NCBI GenBank assembly: GCA_016927475.1
Contig: JAFGMO010000093.1
Coordinates: 1 to 38,785 of the forward strand
Reading direction: 5' to 3'
Source of the DNA: Candidatus Aminicenantota bacterium
GTDB taxonomy: Bacteria; Acidobacteriota; Aminicenantia; Aminicenantales; Aminicenantaceae
DNA: 38,785 nucleotides
Shown: positions 7,043 through 15,543 of the stretch, in pieces
Layout of the letters: each line of letters starts with the position of its first letter
How positions within the stretch are numbered: the first letter of the stretch is position 1
Translations under genes and position numbers: made by a program
The notes under the pieces: generated by a model
Seen by the model: the letters and a program-made list of their open reading frames with translations, nothing else
The model's database searches: none
Told to the model about the DNA's origin: nothing

Positions 7043-9622
7043 ATGAGTTCTGATAGAAATAAGGATCCTCATCCCCCGCGATGGCTCGAATGGATCATCC
7101 AGAGGCTGACATGGGCCGACGATCGATTTTCCATACAAGAAGATCTCCGTGAAGAATACATGTACATCGTCGCGACAAAAGGGAGGAGACCGGCCGATCG
7201 TTGGTATTGGAGACATATGATCCGATCCCTTGGACCGTTTATCAAATTTTGGATTTATTGGAGGTTCGTTTTGTTCAAGCATTATACGAAAATCGTACTG
7301 AGAAGCATGAAAAAATATAAAGGGTATTCTTTCATCAATATTGCAGGACTGGGAGTTGGATTGGCCTGCTGTATTCTGATAACTCTGTGGATCAAATTTG
7401 AGGTCAGCTACGATAAGTTTCATGAGAACAGTAAAAATTTGTACCAGATTATAGGGGAACAAACTCTTCCGAACGGAGATACCCGTTTATTTCCAAATAC
7501 TCCCGGGGCTCTTGCTCATGCCCTTAAAACAGAAAGACCCGAGATCATAAATGCTTGCCGGTCAAACGACTGGGGAGAAATGATGCTCGGCACCCCAGAA
7601 AAACGTTTTCTTGAACAAGTAAGATTCGTCGACCCCGCCTTTTTGGAGATGTTTTCTGTCGAATTTATCGAAGGAAACGCCCAAACAGCATTATCTCAAC
7701 CAGACTCCATAGTTCTCACCGAAAACATCGCTGAAAAACATTTCGCTGAAAAAGAAGCGCTCGGGCGGGAAATTCTTTTAGGTTCGGATAGAAGCCTTAT
7801 CGTTACCGGAGTCGTTAAAGAATGGCCGGAATACTCTTCTCTCAGCTCTTTCTCCTTGATCCCGATCGCCGTGTTAAGAGATATGGGCCGGCAGATCGAT
7901 GAATGGGGAGGCGGCAATTATGATACCTATGTTCATCTTGAAGAAAAGACAGACCTGGCATTTTTTAAAGCTCAAATCAGAGATGTATACAAAAAATACG
8001 CCGCAAACTGGGAAAACTCAAAACTGGCATTAAAACCGATCACAAAAATTCATCTTTATGATCTGAAGGGCGGCGGACCTATCGTTTATATCTATATCTT
8101 TTCCGGATTGAGTCTGTTCATTCTTTTGCTCGCTGTGGTAAATTTCACGAACCTCACGACTGCCCGTTCCGTCCTTCGGGCCAAAGAAATCGGTGTGCGG
8201 AAAACGGCCGGAGCACACAGGCACCAACTATCCAGGCAGATCATGATGGAATCCATGTTGGTGACGGTGTTTTCAGGATGTCTCGCCGTGGCACTCTCCT
8301 ATTTTTTGTTGCCTGTTTTAAACCAAATGACCGGAGCCCGGATTGGATTCGACTTTGACGGTAAAATGGTTCTCTTTTTATTTGGTATCGTGTCCCTGAC
8401 AGCCCTCATTTCCGGGCTTTATCCCGCCTTTGTCCTCTCTTCCATGAACCCTGTCCGGGCCTTAAAAGGAGTCATGAGGACCGGAAAAAACAGTCTTCTC
8501 CTTCGCAAATTTTTGATCTCCTTCCAATTCTCCCTCTCCATTTTTATGATGATCGCCATGATCGGGGTGAACAAACAATTGAAATATCTAAAAACACGGG
8601 ATTTGGGATACAGCCGGGAAAATATCATCACTATGGGACTGGCCGAGGAGATTTACAGCCATTATCCCACTCTTCAAACAGAATTGATGCGAAATCCTGA
8701 TATAATCAGTATGACCCGGTCAAGTTCCACAATGGATAAGGCCAACACAACAACAGGGGGAGATGCCGTCACATGGGAAGGGCAGCCCGACACAATCATC
8801 ATGCCGAGAACACATCTGATGAGGGTAGATCCTGAGTTTATCGATACGTTCCAGATCGATATGCTGGACGGACGTTTTTTTTCGCATCAATTCCCTCAAG
8901 ACAGTACGGAATCCGTGGTAATCAATGAGACGGCACTAAAAACCATGGATTTGAAATCCCCTATCGGTAAGCGCATTACCGTATGGAATGCGAATTTCAG
9001 GATCATCGGCGTTGTCAAGGACTTTCATTTTTACTCCCTTCGCGACGAAATCCAACCTTTGATCTTTATTAACAGGTATGCTGGTTTTAGCAACATTTTT
9101 ATCAGGGTTAATTCCCAAAACATCGTCGAAGTTTTGGCCTTCATTCAGAAAAAGTTCGAGGAGATTGCCCCCGGTTATATTCCCCATGTTAAGTTTTTAG
9201 ACGAGAACCTTCAGAATATCTATATCACAGAGAAAAGAATGGTGAAGGGAACAAGATATTTCACTTTTCTTGCGATTTTTATTTCCTGTATCGGCCTTCT
9301 CGGCCTGGCTTCTTTTTCTATCAGGCAAAAAACAAAAGAAATCGCCATTCGCAAAGCATTGGGGGCATCTGAAGGAAACTTAGTCCTTCATCTTTTTAAG
9401 GAGACGATAATCTGTGTTATGGCGGCAAATGTTGTTGTTTTTCCTGTCGCTTTTTTTGTGATGAAGCGATGGCTGCAAAACTATGCCTATCACACACATC
9501 TTGGGGTCGGTATTTTTGTTTTTGCTTCCGGGCTGGCTATGACACTCGCTTTCCTGAGTGTGGGATGGAACGTCATCAAGGCTTCTCTGACAAATCCGGC
9601 AGATAATCTGCGGTATGAATAA
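7043..9622 (+). CDS. MacB/FtsX-type ABC transporter permease with N-terminal permease-prefix segment
   Basis: An 859-residue inner-membrane permease. Residues about 12-70 form a soluble prefix (PPRWLEWIIQRL ... IQEDLREEY) typical of a large paralogous family in Acidobacteriota and Aminicenantes. Membrane helix 1 is near 96-117, followed by a MacB-like periplasmic domain (about 120-340) and a first FtsX domain with helices near 348-368, 400-425 and 438-460 (cytoplasmic signature KEIGVRKTAGA). A repeat follows: a helix near 487-508, a second periplasmic domain, and a final FtsX domain from about 740 with KEIAIRKALGAS. Such proteins work with a LolD/MacB-type ATPase in mechanotransmission or export, but no ATPase gene is adjacent. 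The ribosome site is weak (GGATGA). Confidence 0.9.
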   Translation: MSSDRNKDPHPPRWLEWIIQRLTWADDRFSIQEDLREEYMYIVATKGRRPADRWYWRHMIRSLGPFIKFWIYWRFVLFKHYTKIVLRSMKKYKGYSFINIAGLGVGLACCILITLWIKFEVSYDKFHENSKNLYQIIGEQTLPNGDTRLFPNTPGALAHALKTERPEIINACRSNDWGEMMLGTPEKRFLEQVRFVDPAFLEMFSVEFIEGNAQTALSQPDSIVLTENIAEKHFAEKEALGREILLGSDRSLIVTGVVKEWPEYSSLSSFSLIPIAVLRDMGRQIDEWGGGNYDTYVHLEEKTDLAFFKAQIRDVYKKYAANWENSKLALKPITKIHLYDLKGGGPIVYIYIFSGLSLFILLLAVVNFTNLTTARSVLRAKEIGVRKTAGAHRHQLSRQIMMESMLVTVFSGCLAVALSYFLLPVLNQMTGARIGFDFDGKMVLFLFGIVSLTALISGLYPAFVLSSMNPVRALKGVMRTGKNSLLLRKFLISFQFSLSIFMMIAMIGVNKQLKYLKTRDLGYSRENIITMGLAEEIYSHYPTLQTELMRNPDIISMTRSSSTMDKANTTTGGDAVTWEGQPDTIIMPRTHLMRVDPEFIDTFQIDMLDGRFFSHQFPQDSTESVVINETALKTMDLKSPIGKRITVWNANFRIIGVVKDFHFYSLRDEIQPLIFINRYAGFSNIFIRVNSQNIVEVLAFIQKKFEEIAPGYIPHVKFLDENLQNIYITEKRMVKGTRYFTFLAIFISCIGLLGLASFSIRQKTKEIAIRKALGASEGNLVLHLFKETIICVMAANVVVFPVAFFVMKRWLQNYAYHTHLGVGIFVFASGLAMTLAFLSVGWNVIKASLTNPADNLRYE

Positions 9623-9663
9623 TGTAATTGGGGATACAATACCTATTTACCTTATTTTTCCCT

Positions 9664-9798
9664 TCATTTTCGTGGCGGATTATTCAGGCTGGACTTTGCT
9701 CCAAAATAATCATCCAAAGTTTTAATCAGATTCTCTTGCCTAGCCTTACTTTCAGCAGCAATTATTTTCCCGCTCTCATCAATGAGAAAAGAAAAATA
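9664..9798 (-). pseudogene. Possible C-terminal fragment of a thioredoxin/redoxin-like protein
   Basis: Directly after the TAG at 9799 the same frame stays open for 44 codons. It reads FLIDESGKIIAAES and then NLIKTLDDYFGA, which resembles the last strand pair and helix of TlpA/AhpC-type redoxins. There is no start or active-site Cys pair. The identification is tentative. Confidence 0.35.
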
Positions 9799-9960
9799 CT
9801 ACTTCGATTGAGCCCATTTTTGCCCCAGGTTATAGGCATTTTTTAAATATTCTTTATTATTAAGGGCGTCTCTTTTGGCGCTGAGGCCCGGATAAAAAAT
9901 AATATCCGTATTTCCATGAGCCCTGAGCGAACCATTTATTAATACTATTTTTCTAGACAT
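9799..9960 (-). pseudogene. Internally deleted flavodoxin-like oxidoreductase remnant
   Basis: A 53-codon frame starting MSRKIVLINGSLRAHGNTD, the FMN-phosphate-binding N-terminus of NADPH-dependent FMN reductase/flavodoxin-fold proteins, whose normal length is about 180-200. After residue 20 the sequence jumps to a C-terminal-looking helix (EYLKNAYNLGQKWAQ) and stops, so about 130 residues of the middle are missing. It lies in the roughly 480-bp gap between the permease and the toxin gene. I see nothing convincing in the remaining bases of that gap. Confidence 0.6.
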
Positions 9961-10105
9961 GAGTTAATTCCCCTTTACATTTTACAAAGCCCTAACAATA
10001 GCATTATTCAATTCATAGAACACAAACGCACGGATTTTCGGAGTGAAACGAAACACAAGCCACCTATCAATAACCCAATCCGATCCAACGCTTTGTTTTG
10101 AGTTT

Positions 10106-10432
10106 TCACCTTTTTAAAAGTCTCATCTCAAGCAATTCTTGTAAAGACCTTCTGCCGTCTAAAACGCAATGCACAAATACATTCGATTCAATCAATTCAT
10201 ATATAATTCTGTAAGGCTTAAAATGAATCTCCCTATAATTGTATACATCGATGCGTTCAAGTTCCGGAGGAACATGATCTCTATGCGGATATTTTCTTAA
10301 ACTCATAGACTTTTCTTCAATCTTATTCAGAAGATGCTCCGCACTCCCCGCAGAATCGTTCATTGAAACGTAATGATATATACCAAGAATATCTTCTTTG
10401 GCATCTGAAATGATATATACACTGAATTTCAT
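10106..10432 (-). CDS. RelE/ParE family toxin
   Basis: A 108-residue toxin of the RelE/ParE superfamily. The characteristic closing part is present (EIHFKPYRIIYELIES, VHCVLDGRRSLQELLEMRLL), with basic residues on the beta-sheet face. Family members either cleave mRNA at the ribosome or poison gyrase; this sequence is closer to the ParE-like side, but the target cannot be decided. The start overlaps the stop of the antitoxin gene by 4 bp (ATGA), so translation is coupled and no separate ribosome site is needed. Confidence 0.85.
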   Translation of the reverse strand: MKFSVYIISDAKEDILGIYHYVSMNDSAGSAEHLLNKIEEKSMSLRKYPHRDHVPPELERIDVYNYREIHFKPYRIIYELIESNVFVHCVLDGRRSLQELLEMRLLKR

Positions 10433-10707
10433 TTCTGATTTTTTATTCTTCTTCGAATAGTATCAAATGAATTCCCGACAGGTTTATACTTCATTTTTTC
10501 TTTCGATTTTGTGCTCAATGCCAATATTTTCAGTAAGGCTATGCTTTCCTGCATTTCCTCATATACTTTTACATCCTGAAGAACAGCTTTGGCTTCACCA
10601 TTTTGAGTGATTACCATCGTCTTTTTATTATTTGATACATCTCGCAGTATTTCCGATGCGTGTGCTTTCAAATAACTGATCGGCTTTATGGATTCACTGT
10701 ATTTCAT
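10429..10707 (-). CDS. Phd/YefM family antitoxin
   Basis: A 92-residue antitoxin. The N-terminal DNA-binding part has the Phd/YefM signature ISYLKAHASEILRDV followed by MVITQNGEAKAVLQDV. The C-terminus is charged and probably disordered until it wraps the toxin. The start at 10707 is chosen because a GGGAGGA site lies seven bases upstream; the longer frame to 10731 would begin inside the operator and upstream of a workable ribosome site. The complex is expected to repress its own promoter (see 10725-10760). Confidence 0.85.
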   Translation of the reverse strand: MKYSESIKPISYLKAHASEILRDVSNNKKTMVITQNGEAKAVLQDVKVYEEMQESIALLKILALSTKSKEKMKYKPVGNSFDTIRRRIKNQK

Positions 10708-10724
10708 GGCTTTCCTCCCGAATA

Positions 10725-10760
10725 TGACCATAATATAGTCTTAATATTGGTCAATGTCAA
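10725..10760 (-). promoter_or_regulatory. Toxin-antitoxin promoter with overlapping operator
   Basis: On the minus strand, TTGACA (10755-10760) and TATATT (10732-10737) are separated by exactly 17 bp, a near-consensus sigma-70 promoter. The inverted repeat TGACCA...TGGTCA (10725-10753) spans the spacer and -10 box, so bound antitoxin would block polymerase. The 5' leader would be about 18-20 nt and contains the GGGAGGA ribosome site. Confidence 0.8.
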
Positions 10761-10795
10761 AGCCTAGTCCTTAATGATAAAATGACTTGTATCCG

Positions 10796-10984
10796 CTATG
10801 GCGCTAAAGGGAGAACGCCTATTATGCGGTTGCAAGCGAGGACGATTGCAACCATACTAAACGCAATGACATAATTGGGGTCAAACCAGAAAAAATACCA
10901 ATGCGGGGTGTCTACAACCAAGAAAACAAGGGGTGGCAAAACGGCCGATGCAGCATAGAATCCCGCTGCTATTTTATTGTGCAT
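10796..10984 (-). CDS. Small two-helix membrane protein, unknown
   Basis: A 62-residue protein with two hydrophobic segments (about 6-25 and 36-55) and no recognised family. The ATG directly follows the stop codon of the upstream acetyltransferase (TGAATG), so coupled translation is likely. A GAGAAGGAA string lies about 17 bases upstream. It could be a real small partner protein or the truncated start of a larger membrane protein; it ends abruptly in VLPLAP. Confidence 0.4.
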   Translation of the reverse strand: MHNKIAAGFYAASAVLPPLVFLVVDTPHWYFFWFDPNYVIAFSMVAIVLACNRIIGVLPLAP

Positions 10985-11491
10985 TCAATGTTTATCCAAT
11001 TCCTTCTCGTATTCAATCACAATTTGGGAGGGATCGTCATCCCAAGGATGCCGGCCTGTCTCATAAAATCCACATACGACGTACATCCGCTGTGCCGGAA
11101 CAAACGATACTTCGTCGAGCGTAGATGTCTTGGCTTTGCGGATGCCCACGGCCTCAAACCGCCGGAGGATCTCGTGAATCTGGTATTTTCCGAAACCTCT
11201 GCCGCGGAACTCCGGCAGAATGCAGTTGTGACCGACAATGCCGAACTCCGGCTTCCCCCGGGGATCGTATGACCCAAATCCGACAAGCCGGCCGTCATAC
11301 CAGCTTAGGAAAACACAGGATCCGACTGTGTTGGGATGTTCGAAAATTTCTCGATCGAATTGTTCCCATTTGCTGATTTCATGCCCCCATTGTTCCGGGT
11401 CGGATTCAATAAGATCCGCGTAACTCCGCTTGATCATGGATGCGATCAGACCAGGCTTTTGATCATGTAGCGGTGTGAATTCAAGGTTCAT
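10985..11491 (-). CDS. GNAT family N-acetyltransferase
   Basis: A 168-residue acetyltransferase. The acetyl-CoA pyrophosphate loop is EFRGRGFGKYQIHEIL, with strand beta4 (FGIVGHNCILPEF) just before it and the C-terminal motif B (VSFVPAQRMYVVCGFYETGRHP) intact. Length is normal for a single-domain GNAT. The frame extends to a TTG at 11506, but the ATG at 11491 gives the usual N-terminus; neither has a strong ribosome site. A 63-bp copy of part of this gene is found at 14628-14690. The substrate is unknown. Confidence 0.8.
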   Translation of the reverse strand: MNLEFTPLHDQKPGLIASMIKRSYADLIESDPEQWGHEISKWEQFDREIFEHPNTVGSCVFLSWYDGRLVGFGSYDPRGKPEFGIVGHNCILPEFRGRGFGKYQIHEILRRFEAVGIRKAKTSTLDEVSFVPAQRMYVVCGFYETGRHPWDDDPSQIVIEYEKELDKH

Positions 11492-11613
11492 TTTCTTGGA
11501 CCACAATTTTTATAACGCTCGCTGTATTTGATATAAATCTCCCTTAATAAACATCAAATATTATGCGATTCCATCAAATATTCCCGCAAGACCAATGTGC
11601 AGCCATACTAGGC

Positions 11614-12168
11614 CTATCCCGATTTCGGGAGACCCAGCCATCTCGGAGTTCTGGCTATGTATTTTTCATAAACATCACCAAATTTTTTTGTGGTAGCTCT
11701 CTCTTCGGCAATGGCCGAAAGATGTGATGTCACCATTAGAAATACTGAAAACAGCAGGAAAAGCCATGACGTAGAAGCCAGACCGGCGCCTACCATCGGC
11801 AATATCGTTCCCAGAGCGATCGGATGCCTTGAGTATCGATACATTCCCGTGGTAAACGGCTCACCCGGCTTTGTGGCGGCAATGCTGAATATAGCCGCAA
11901 AAGAGATGATAAAGCCCAGGATATAAACAGCCAGTCCCGCATAGAACCATATCGACCCTATTTTAAGGGGCAAGAAAATAGAGTAAATGATCATGATGAA
12001 AAATACTGCCAGCATCACCTTGCGGGTTTCGCCGTCTTCTTTGGCGGGAGTTATCCTTTTGCCTATATCCTTGGGAAAAAACCTTGACAGCATAATAAAC
12101 AGGAACAGTAACGTTGTCGGAATCCAAGCATTCCAAACTCCAATTTCAAAAGCTGGTATGGCTGACAT
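11614..12168 (-). CDS. Methyltransferase family (ICMT/PEMT-type) membrane protein
   Basis: A 184-residue protein with five or so membrane helices and the family core GMYRYSRHPIALG (residues about 107-119), followed by the C-terminal EE pair and FGDVYEKYIARTPRWLG. This is the SAM-binding region of isoprenylcysteine methyltransferase/phospholipid methyltransferase-like proteins. A strong GGAGGGGGATT site precedes the ATG. It is the second of three related genes here, and they are not close copies of each other. The substrate is unknown. Confidence 0.8.
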   Translation of the reverse strand: MSAIPAFEIGVWNAWIPTTLLFLFIMLSRFFPKDIGKRITPAKEDGETRKVMLAVFFIMIIYSIFLPLKIGSIWFYAGLAVYILGFIISFAAIFSIAATKPGEPFTTGMYRYSRHPIALGTILPMVGAGLASTSWLFLLFSVFLMVTSHLSAIAEERATTKKFGDVYEKYIARTPRWLGLPKSG

Positions 12169-12311
12169 AATCCCCCTCCATTTTTATTCATATTTTTACT
12201 TATACCTACAGATGAATGCAATGGTTTTTATGGCTCGCTTTGAATTTAGCTTGACCTCCATTTGTGAACTTGTCTATCTCCATCATGTTCCAAGTCCGCA
12301 TTCTTCATCCC

Positions 12312-13049
12312 TTACAGTAACCAATAGAAAATGTATCCTATTGTGAGCGGAACCCCAAATATCGTGTTATGTACGATTATTGTCGTCAGCAGACTGCCCG
12401 TTTCTTGATAAGCATAACCCATGAAGAGTCCGGCAACGGTCGTCACCACCACAAAAAACACCACAGGTCCCAAAGGCATAACAAGGATGTTTATGAAATG
12501 AAATGCGCCCCACAAGATCGCCCCAACGACTGTTCCCGCATGCAGGTCGTGCCCAAGCAGCCTGACATATCCCTTGAGGTTCTTCATCAAATAGGTTTGA
12601 ATTAAGCCCCTGAACATGGTCTCTTCGGATAAGCCTACGACAATCCACTGAAAGGTCATATGGCCCAGAACATTAGCCGAGGTAACCGGTCGGAGGATGT
12701 CCAGCGGCGCACCTTTGATAATGGGAGAAACGTACTTCAAAGACATAAGCAGGCCGAAAAGAATGCCCAGGCCAAGCATATGCCAATGAGTGAAAATCGG
12801 CGGCTTTTGTTTCAGATTGAAGCCGTATTCCCCCAATCTTCCTTTTGTGATCCAGCAAATCAGTACGAAGGGAATCACGAACTGCGGGATGTGAACCAAG
12901 TCTGCAAAGATCCAAGAAGAGTCTTTCATAATGGTTTCGTAGTTGGGGGACGATTGAAGCACGATAAAGATACAGACGATGATTACCGCGACCAGCACCG
13001 TTACTCCCAACATTGCGACGATTGGTGCAGATCTTGGTCTCGCTTGCAT
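12312..13049 (-). CDS. CPBP family intramembrane glutamic endopeptidase
   Basis: A 245-residue multi-pass membrane protein. All three CPBP motifs are visible: LSEETMFRGLIQ (EExxxR, about residues 140-151), ILWGAFHFIN with the second-motif His, and TIIVHNTIFGVP with the third His. The start has an AAGGAGTG site. It is unrelated in detail and base composition to the CPBP gene at 1129-1857, so the two arrived separately. Such proteases are often linked with peptide maturation or bacteriocin immunity; no peptide gene is seen next to it. Confidence 0.85.
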   Translation of the reverse strand: MQARPRSAPIVAMLGVTVLVAVIIVCIFIVLQSSPNYETIMKDSSWIFADLVHIPQFVIPFVLICWITKGRLGEYGFNLKQKPPIFTHWHMLGLGILFGLLMSLKYVSPIIKGAPLDILRPVTSANVLGHMTFQWIVVGLSEETMFRGLIQTYLMKNLKGYVRLLGHDLHAGTVVGAILWGAFHFINILVMPLGPVVFFVVVTTVAGLFMGYAYQETGSLLTTIIVHNTIFGVPLTIGYIFYWLL

Positions 13050-13117
13050 TGATCACTCCTTGTTTACAAACTTAATTTCTTTGTCATTCTTACCAACAAG
13101 CAAAACGGCGCCTATCT

Positions 13118-14614
13118 CTATTTTTTTATCTTATCTTTAAAAACTTCTTTCGCTAAACTTTGGAATGTTTCCCCGGGAGTGAAACTCATTTTATTATACA
13201 CAAATTTTGACGTGTCCACTTCCCCTGAAGAATAGAACAACTCACCAAGATGATTAAAAGCCTTAGGTTGCAGATTAGCTGGATCCATATGACCCATTTC
13301 AGATAAAACAACAAGTCGTCCTCTTTTAAAATATGGCATCATTTCTTTTACATAATCAAGAGGACCACTCGGGTCCAAATTACCCATCACTATAAGTGTT
13401 TCTACATGACAACTGTCAATAGTTCGATATCTCAAAGGTATTGGTTTAATGGGCCAAGCACCTTGAGATGAGCTCCCCAAAATAAGTTTGCATGATGGCG
13501 ATCCGATAATCGACTCGGGTGGATCCATATTTTCAGCCAACTCCCTTGTCGTATCAAGCCCGCAGCTGATGGCTTTTGAGAAATAATCGCATAGAAGATC
13601 CCAATCCGGTATCTCTTTATCGTAACTGTAGGAAAGTAAGGCTAGACCACTGTAATCCCCATTTTCCGCAGCAACAAATGCATCAAAAATTTTGGCCGCA
13701 GTTTCTGTTTCGTAAAGTTGCCAATATGTACAGATTCTAATCTTATCAGCATCGATGCGTATGCCATTCCAATAACGCGGCAATGTCTTCAAAACTTTTC
13801 GGATTGTCTTGATTATATCGGGTGTTCTCTCCGATGCCTGCGGATCATTTTCCCAAAGCCGGCCATAGGCATTAAAAACTTTATCAATCACCCCAGGATC
13901 CCGTACTAAATGACGGGAAATATTGCTGGCCCCAACCATCAAATTTCTGTTGGCGTGTTCGGGATATCTCTGACAATATAGATAAGCCAAAATGGTACCA
14001 TAGCTCGATGAAAAAAGATTAATCTTCGGATATCCCAGAGCACTTCTTATCAAATCAATATCATCAACCACCTCCAAAACGGTATACCCGTCAATATCAA
14101 CACCATTCCGCTTAAAACGGTCAAATTCACGTTTGATTATTCTGCTAATATGCTGCATGCCTAGAGGTGAAAGAGGGTTTTCTATGGTCATTGCCTCGCT
14201 GACTTTAGTACTTTCAAGTCTGACAGACGTATCAATTCCCCGATAGCCGACAATAACAAGGTCATTATGTGTAAAAAACACAGGAGAAAGGAGGCCTCTT
14301 ATATTACTTTTGCCCGGTCCGCCATTGAGCAGAAATACGGGCTCCGCTGAGTTATCTTCCAGGGCACAAATTCTTATAAAAATAAGATGTATTATTCTGG
14401 AATTTTTTTTATTCCGATTTTCCGGTACAAGTATCCTGCCAAAATCCGCTGAATAGCTTTGAAATGTCCCCGGTTTCATTACATATGATCCAACTTCTTT
14501 TCCTTCAAGCTTCTTTCTCTCTGGAAAGGAAGATTCCTGAGAAAAAACAGGCTGGGGATTTAAAGAAGATATTGCCAAAATAACAATTATTAAATTGATC
14601 ATTTGCTTAATCAT
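13118..14614 (-). CDS. Secreted alpha/beta-fold hydrolase (tripeptidyl aminopeptidase-like)
   Basis: A 498-residue protein with a cleavable-looking signal peptide (about residues 1-26, ending FSQ). The hydrolase core has the oxyanion motif LLNGGPG, the nucleophile elbow LFSSSYGTILAYLY (Ser in S-x-S-Y-G; the first Gly of the usual GxSxG is Ser), the acid in VMGNLDPSGP and the His in SEMGHMDPA. This layout fits the proline iminopeptidase/TAP group that cleaves N-terminal peptides. It probably acts in the periplasm. The ribosome site is weak and a second Met lies at residue 5. It stands alone. Confidence 0.8.
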   Translation of the reverse strand: MIKQMINLIIVILAISSLNPQPVFSQESSFPERKKLEGKEVGSYVMKPGTFQSYSADFGRILVPENRNKKNSRIIHLIFIRICALEDNSAEPVFLLNGGPGKSNIRGLLSPVFFTHNDLVIVGYRGIDTSVRLESTKVSEAMTIENPLSPLGMQHISRIIKREFDRFKRNGVDIDGYTVLEVVDDIDLIRSALGYPKINLFSSSYGTILAYLYCQRYPEHANRNLMVGASNISRHLVRDPGVIDKVFNAYGRLWENDPQASERTPDIIKTIRKVLKTLPRYWNGIRIDADKIRICTYWQLYETETAAKIFDAFVAAENGDYSGLALLSYSYDKEIPDWDLLCDYFSKAISCGLDTTRELAENMDPPESIIGSPSCKLILGSSSQGAWPIKPIPLRYRTIDSCHVETLIVMGNLDPSGPLDYVKEMMPYFKRGRLVVLSEMGHMDPANLQPKAFNHLGELFYSSGEVDTSKFVYNKMSFTPGETFQSLAKEVFKDKIKK

Positions 14615-14627
14615 ATTCTAAAACTTA

Positions 14628-14690
14628 GCGGAACTCCATCAGAATGCAGTTGTGACCGACAAAACCGAACTCCGGTTTTCCCCAAGATCG
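14628..14690 (-). pseudogene. 63-bp GNAT gene fragment, copy of part of the gene at 10985-11491
   Basis: This stretch closely matches 11204-11266 inside the acetyltransferase gene. On the minus strand it encodes KPEFGFVGHNCILMEFR against KPEFGIVGHNCILPEFR. Substitutions affect codons as well as silent sites, so it looks like the last remnant of a paralogous acetyltransferase rather than a fresh duplication. Confidence 0.7.
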
Positions 14691-14794
14691 AAAGCCAAAA
14701 TTGCATTTTAATCCTGATAGCATTAAAGAAAAGATTATTTTATAATAAATTTTGATTTACAAACGTGTCAAATCAAAAGGAGAAGGAACTTAGG

Positions 14795-14863
14795 ATGTTT
14801 TCGGACTCCACCCTCAAAGAGGTTTGGTTCACTGGAATCGGTTTTGGGGAAATCGATGGCTAA
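14795..14863 (+). CDS. 22-codon ORF just upstream of the AlkD-like gene
   Basis: A short frame (MFSDSTLKEVWFTGIGFGEI...) with an AAAGGAGAAGG string 10-17 bases upstream. It stops at TAA three bases before the next ATG (TAATAAATG). It may be a translated leader coupling expression of the downstream gene, or a scrap of an older gene. No family is recognised. Confidence 0.3.
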   Translation: MFSDSTLKEVWFTGIGFGEIDG

Positions 14864-14866
14864 TAA

Positions 14867-15541
14867 ATGATTAAAGAATTCGATTTCAAAAAAACGGCCA
14901 AAGAACTGTTTGATGATATTGAAAAATTGCCCATAAAGAACACTCCCAATCTTCGAAAAGTCAGGCAGAAATATTCAAAAAAGCTCGCTCAGGCAACGCC
15001 CGAACAGATTTTGGATTTTGTCAGGTATTTTATTGGCAAATATGATCATCGTTGGATTGTCTTTGAAATCATTCATTGTCATAAAACCGCCATTAGCATT
15101 ATCGGTGTGAAGGAACTGGAAGAATTCGGTATACATATCAATAGCTGGGGAGCATCAGATGTGTTTGCCGGATATATAGCCGGTCCTGCCTGGCGTAACG
15201 GCCAGGTGCCGGATGGTTTGATAATGACTTGGGCGGGCTCACCGGATTTTTGGAGGAGAAGAACCGCCCTCGTTTGTACAGTAGCCTTAAACAGGCGTTC
15301 AGCGGGTGGGCAAGGTGATGTTCATCGAACACTGAAAATATGTCATGTTTTGGCTGCTGATAAAAATGATATGGTCATCAAAGCTTTATCGTGGGCATTG
15401 CGGGAATGTATTCCCCACGATCCGGAATCTGTGCGAAAATTTATCGGCGAACACGAAAGCGTACTTGCTTCAAGAGTAAAACGTGAGGTAAAAAATAAAT
15501 TGACCACGGGAGTAAAAAATCCGAGGCGGAAGGTGGATTAA
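14867..15541 (+). CDS. DNA alkylation repair (AlkD-like) HEAT-repeat protein
   Basis: A 224-residue all-helical protein resembling AlkD, the DNA glycosylase that excises 3- and 7-alkylpurines using HEAT-like repeats. Family marks are DHRWIVFEIIH, the segment TWAGSPDFWRRRTALVCTV (residues about 120-138) with the conserved Trp and Arg residues, and VIKALSWALRECIPHDPE near 170-187. AlkD proteins are about 230 residues, so this is full length. Many family members lack proven glycosylase activity, so the repair role is by family. It follows a 22-codon ORF with a two-stop junction. Confidence 0.8.
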   Translation: MIKEFDFKKTAKELFDDIEKLPIKNTPNLRKVRQKYSKKLAQATPEQILDFVRYFIGKYDHRWIVFEIIHCHKTAISIIGVKELEEFGIHINSWGASDVFAGYIAGPAWRNGQVPDGLIMTWAGSPDFWRRRTALVCTVALNRRSAGGQGDVHRTLKICHVLAADKNDMVIKALSWALRECIPHDPESVRKFIGEHESVLASRVKREVKNKLTTGVKNPRRKVD

Positions 15542-15543
15542 AG

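Noticed and set aside
6836..7462. 208-codon minus-strand open frame overlapping the start of the permease gene
   Set aside because: It opposes the conserved permease N-terminus and has no domain or ribosome site.
11550..11590. Short direct repeat CATCAAATATT
   Set aside because: Two AT-rich copies only; easily due to chance.
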